Below are positions 6,310 to 7,572 of a stretch of 7,572 nt of DNA, piece after piece; within the stretch, counting starts at the first letter, position 1; the number at the start of each line of letters is the position of its first letter. The position numbers and the translations under genes were made by a program. The stretch is from Methanosarcinales archaeon (GTDB taxonomy: Archaea > Halobacteriota > Methanosarcinia > Methanosarcinales > Methanocomedenaceae). The stretch spans positions 1 to 7,572 of the forward strand of contig DUIM01000035.1 of the NCBI GenBank assembly GCA_013330355.1, given 5' to 3'. The notes under the pieces were generated by a model. The model did not search any database. It was not told the origin of the DNA and saw only the letters and a program-made list of their open reading frames with translations.

Positions 6310-7071
6310 ATGCTCACAAGAAAGCAGATTGAAAAACTTGCACATAAGAACAGGGTGCCGCTATTCACCCAGGAGAGGGACTATATCCAGGCCGCATACC
6401 TCAGTCTCCTGTATTCGAGAAACTTTGATCTTATTTTCAAGGGCGGTACATGCCTGCGGATAGTGTACAGTTCACCGAGGTATTCTGAAGACCTTGATTT
6501 TAACTCGTCCCTGAACGAAGACGAAGCTTACAGCGCCCTGGAAACTGCTGCAAAGGAACTTGAATACTTTGGTATCAAGACAGAACTCAAGAATAAGAGA
6601 ATGTCAAGGTCAGGATTTGGTTTTGCCATAAGTTATAAGGGACCGCTGTATGATGACAGGAATATCACTAAAGGATTGGTCAGGGTAGATGTTAGTTTGA
6701 GGGGGGAGGAGGTCGCCGAAGACGGAGTGCCGGTGCATACGGAATACGATGATGTGAAGACGTTTATTATCAGTTCGATGTCCCTTGGTGACATTTTTGC
6801 TGAAAAGGTGCGGGCACTGCTGGTGAGGGGGATGGCGAGGGACCTGTATGACCTGTGGTTTTTGCTGGGGAAGGGGGTTAAGCCTGACCTGGGGTTGATC
6901 AACAGGAAATTAGGGCTGTACGGGAGAGTGTATTCACATGAGGATATGGGTGAGGGGATAGCAGTTCTGGAGGGTAGCTGGAAGAAGGATATGGGAGCGC
7001 TGCTGGGGGTGGATATTCCTTACGGGAGTGTTGCCGGGTATGTGGTTGAGAGGTTGGAGGGGGTGAGGTAA
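6310..7071 (+). CDS. AbiEii/AbiGii-like nucleotidyltransferase toxin
   Basis: This 253-residue protein matches the AbiEii nucleotidyltransferase toxins, which belong to the DNA polymerase beta-like fold; studied members transfer nucleotides to RNA (for example tRNA acceptor ends) and stop growth or phage infection. The catalytic signature is present: KGGTCLRIVY (44-53) followed by SEDLDF (59-64), giving metal-binding D61 and D63, then a third acidic residue D127 in VRVDVSLR. The family motif EKVRALLVRGMARDLYDLW spans 165-183, with K166 and D178/D181 as likely active-site residues. No catalytic residue is missing, so the toxin should be active. The ATG is one base after the antitoxin stop, with GGAGG ten bases upstream. 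The second half uses GGG for most glycines, unlike the first. A housekeeping nucleotidyltransferase is less likely given the paired antitoxin. Confidence 0.88.
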   Translation: MLTRKQIEKLAHKNRVPLFTQERDYIQAAYLSLLYSRNFDLIFKGGTCLRIVYSSPRYSEDLDFNSSLNEDEAYSALETAAKELEYFGIKTELKNKRMSRSGFGFAISYKGPLYDDRNITKGLVRVDVSLRGEEVAEDGVPVHTEYDDVKTFIISSMSLGDIFAEKVRALLVRGMARDLYDLWFLLGKGVKPDLGLINRKLGLYGRVYSHEDMGEGIAVLEGSWKKDMGALLGVDIPYGSVAGYVVERLEGVR

Positions 7072-7081
7072 GTGGTCACGA

Positions 7082-7109
7082 CCCCGGATAACACTTCGCT
7101 CTGTCGGGG
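7082..7109. other. Imperfect GC hairpin after the toxin gene
   Basis: CCCCG (7082-7086) pairs with CGGGG (7105-7109), and inside it ACA (7091-7093) can pair with TGT (7102-7104) on a C/T-rich loop, with a four-base bulge. It lies about ten bases after the toxin stop and is not followed by a T-run, so it may only be a weak terminator or mRNA 3'-end structure. It also marks the end of the GC-balanced DNA: the following sequence is strongly AT-rich. Confidence 0.4.
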
Positions 7110-7208
7110 CATCAAAGTTCATGCATAAGATATCTATTAATAATATTAATTTGACTTTAATCAAGAAATAGAGGCACAAATACAAGTTTTCAGAAAAATT
7201 CTCCATCC

Positions 7209-7238
7209 TTTTATATATTGCGGTTTAATTTTATTTTA
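7209..7238 (+). promoter_or_regulatory. Strong TATA-box promoter of the right-edge membrane protein gene
   Basis: TTTTATATATT (7209-7219) is close to the archaeal consensus. Its centre lies about 26 bp before the GTG at 7239, so transcription should start at or beside that codon. This argues for a leaderless GTG start and against the earlier in-frame TTG at 7218, which lies within the TATA box. Confidence 0.55.
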
Positions 7239-7514
7239 GTGATATCAAACGATTCGTTAATACAAAGTGGAACAGTGTTTTTAACAAATGATTCTCTGAA
7301 TTTGACTGTTAACGTAATAGCGGAAAATTTAACTGGTAAATTAGTCTCAAACACTTCATTTTGGTCAGACATTTTTCCGATAATTACACTAATAATCGGT
7401 TCTAGCCTTACATACATTTTTAATATTTTCCAAATTCATAGGCAAGAAAATAAAGAAATATATAGATATGAATATGAGATTGTTGGAAAAGTACCTGAAA
7501 AGCGCCTAAATTGA
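7239..7514 (+). CDS. Small predicted single-pass membrane protein, function unknown
   Basis: The 91-residue product has no recognised family. Residues 1-44 are polar and hold five N-glycosylation sequons (N4-D-S, N17-D-S, N21-L-T, N30-L-T, N38-T-S). Residues about 45-64 (IFPIITLIIGSSLTYIFNIF) form one membrane-spanning helix. The rest is charged (HRQENKEIYRYEYE) and would be cytoplasmic, giving an N-out, C-in orientation. No separate signal peptide is seen. The frame has no ATG, so the start rests on GTG at 7239, which fits the TATA box; TTG at 7218 is the alternative. The DNA is markedly AT-rich compared with the rest of the window, suggesting acquisition or relic DNA. The abrupt C-terminus means it could be the 5' fragment of a longer gene. 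Confidence 0.5.
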   Translation: MISNDSLIQSGTVFLTNDSLNLTVNVIAENLTGKLVSNTSFWSDIFPIITLIIGSSLTYIFNIFQIHRQENKEIYRYEYEIVGKVPEKRLN

Positions 7515-7572
7515 AACTTCCAGAAATATTGTTGAAACTAAATCACTATGCTGCGCCCGGTCAAGTTTATAC

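Noticed and set aside
6251..6463. Plus-strand frame across the antitoxin/toxin junction
   Set aside because: An out-of-frame shadow of two genes with clear family motifs; no ribosome site.
7505..7545. ATTGAAAC and TTGTTGAAAC, resembling the ends of archaeal CRISPR repeats
   Set aside because: No full-length repeat, no regular spacing and no spacers; a short AT-rich coincidence.

Overview
The window looks like a piece of a euryarchaeal chromosome, most likely from the methanogen/ANME lineage (Methanosarcinales-like; this rank is an inference). The support is an archaeal-type topoisomerase I with two C-terminal zinc-binding sites, a DUF2119-type protein known mainly from methanogens, a fused archaeal NAD(P)HX epimerase/dehydratase, TATA-box promoters about 25-27 bp upstream of apparently leaderless starts, and Shine-Dalgarno sites of the GGAGG/GGTGG type. 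No rRNA, tRNA, CRISPR array or insertion sequence was recognised.

Left edge (1-494): a truncated AbrB/MazE-type antitoxin gene on the minus strand, running off the window, with its own TATA box and a perfect 7+7 bp palindrome upstream. About 340 bp without a gene follow, holding a GC-rich hairpin and a short 9-bp-periodic ACAGGAT repeat. Housekeeping block (495-5449): topA and a DUF2119-type putative zinc hydrolase form a minus-strand pair with adjoining stop and start codons. A shared intergenic region separates them from a plus-strand cluster of nnr (repair of hydrated NAD(P)H), an unrecognised 56-residue protein and moaC (molybdopterin precursor synthesis).

Accessory block (5450-7071): a complete two-gene toxin-antitoxin module of the AbiE class (type IV). 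An AbiEi-like winged-helix antitoxin is followed one base later by an AbiEii-like nucleotidyltransferase toxin. The promoter has a TATA box 27 bp from the start codon, with a perfect inverted repeat wedged between and overlapping it, as expected for autorepression by the antitoxin. Right edge (7072-7572): an imperfect GC hairpin, then an abrupt fall to AT-rich DNA with a strong TATA box and a small gene for a predicted single-pass membrane protein. Its short N-terminal part carries five N-glycosylation sequons.

How it fits together: the core genes are ordinary maintenance functions (DNA topology, nucleotide-cofactor repair, Mo/W cofactor). The two ends are accessory DNA with toxin-antitoxin-type regulators. 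The items most worth follow-up are the archaeal AbiE module with its operator-on-TATA, leaderless promoter, the palindrome in front of the truncated AbrB gene, the M14-like signature of the DUF2119 protein, the unannotated 56-residue gene, and the sequon-rich membrane miniprotein.
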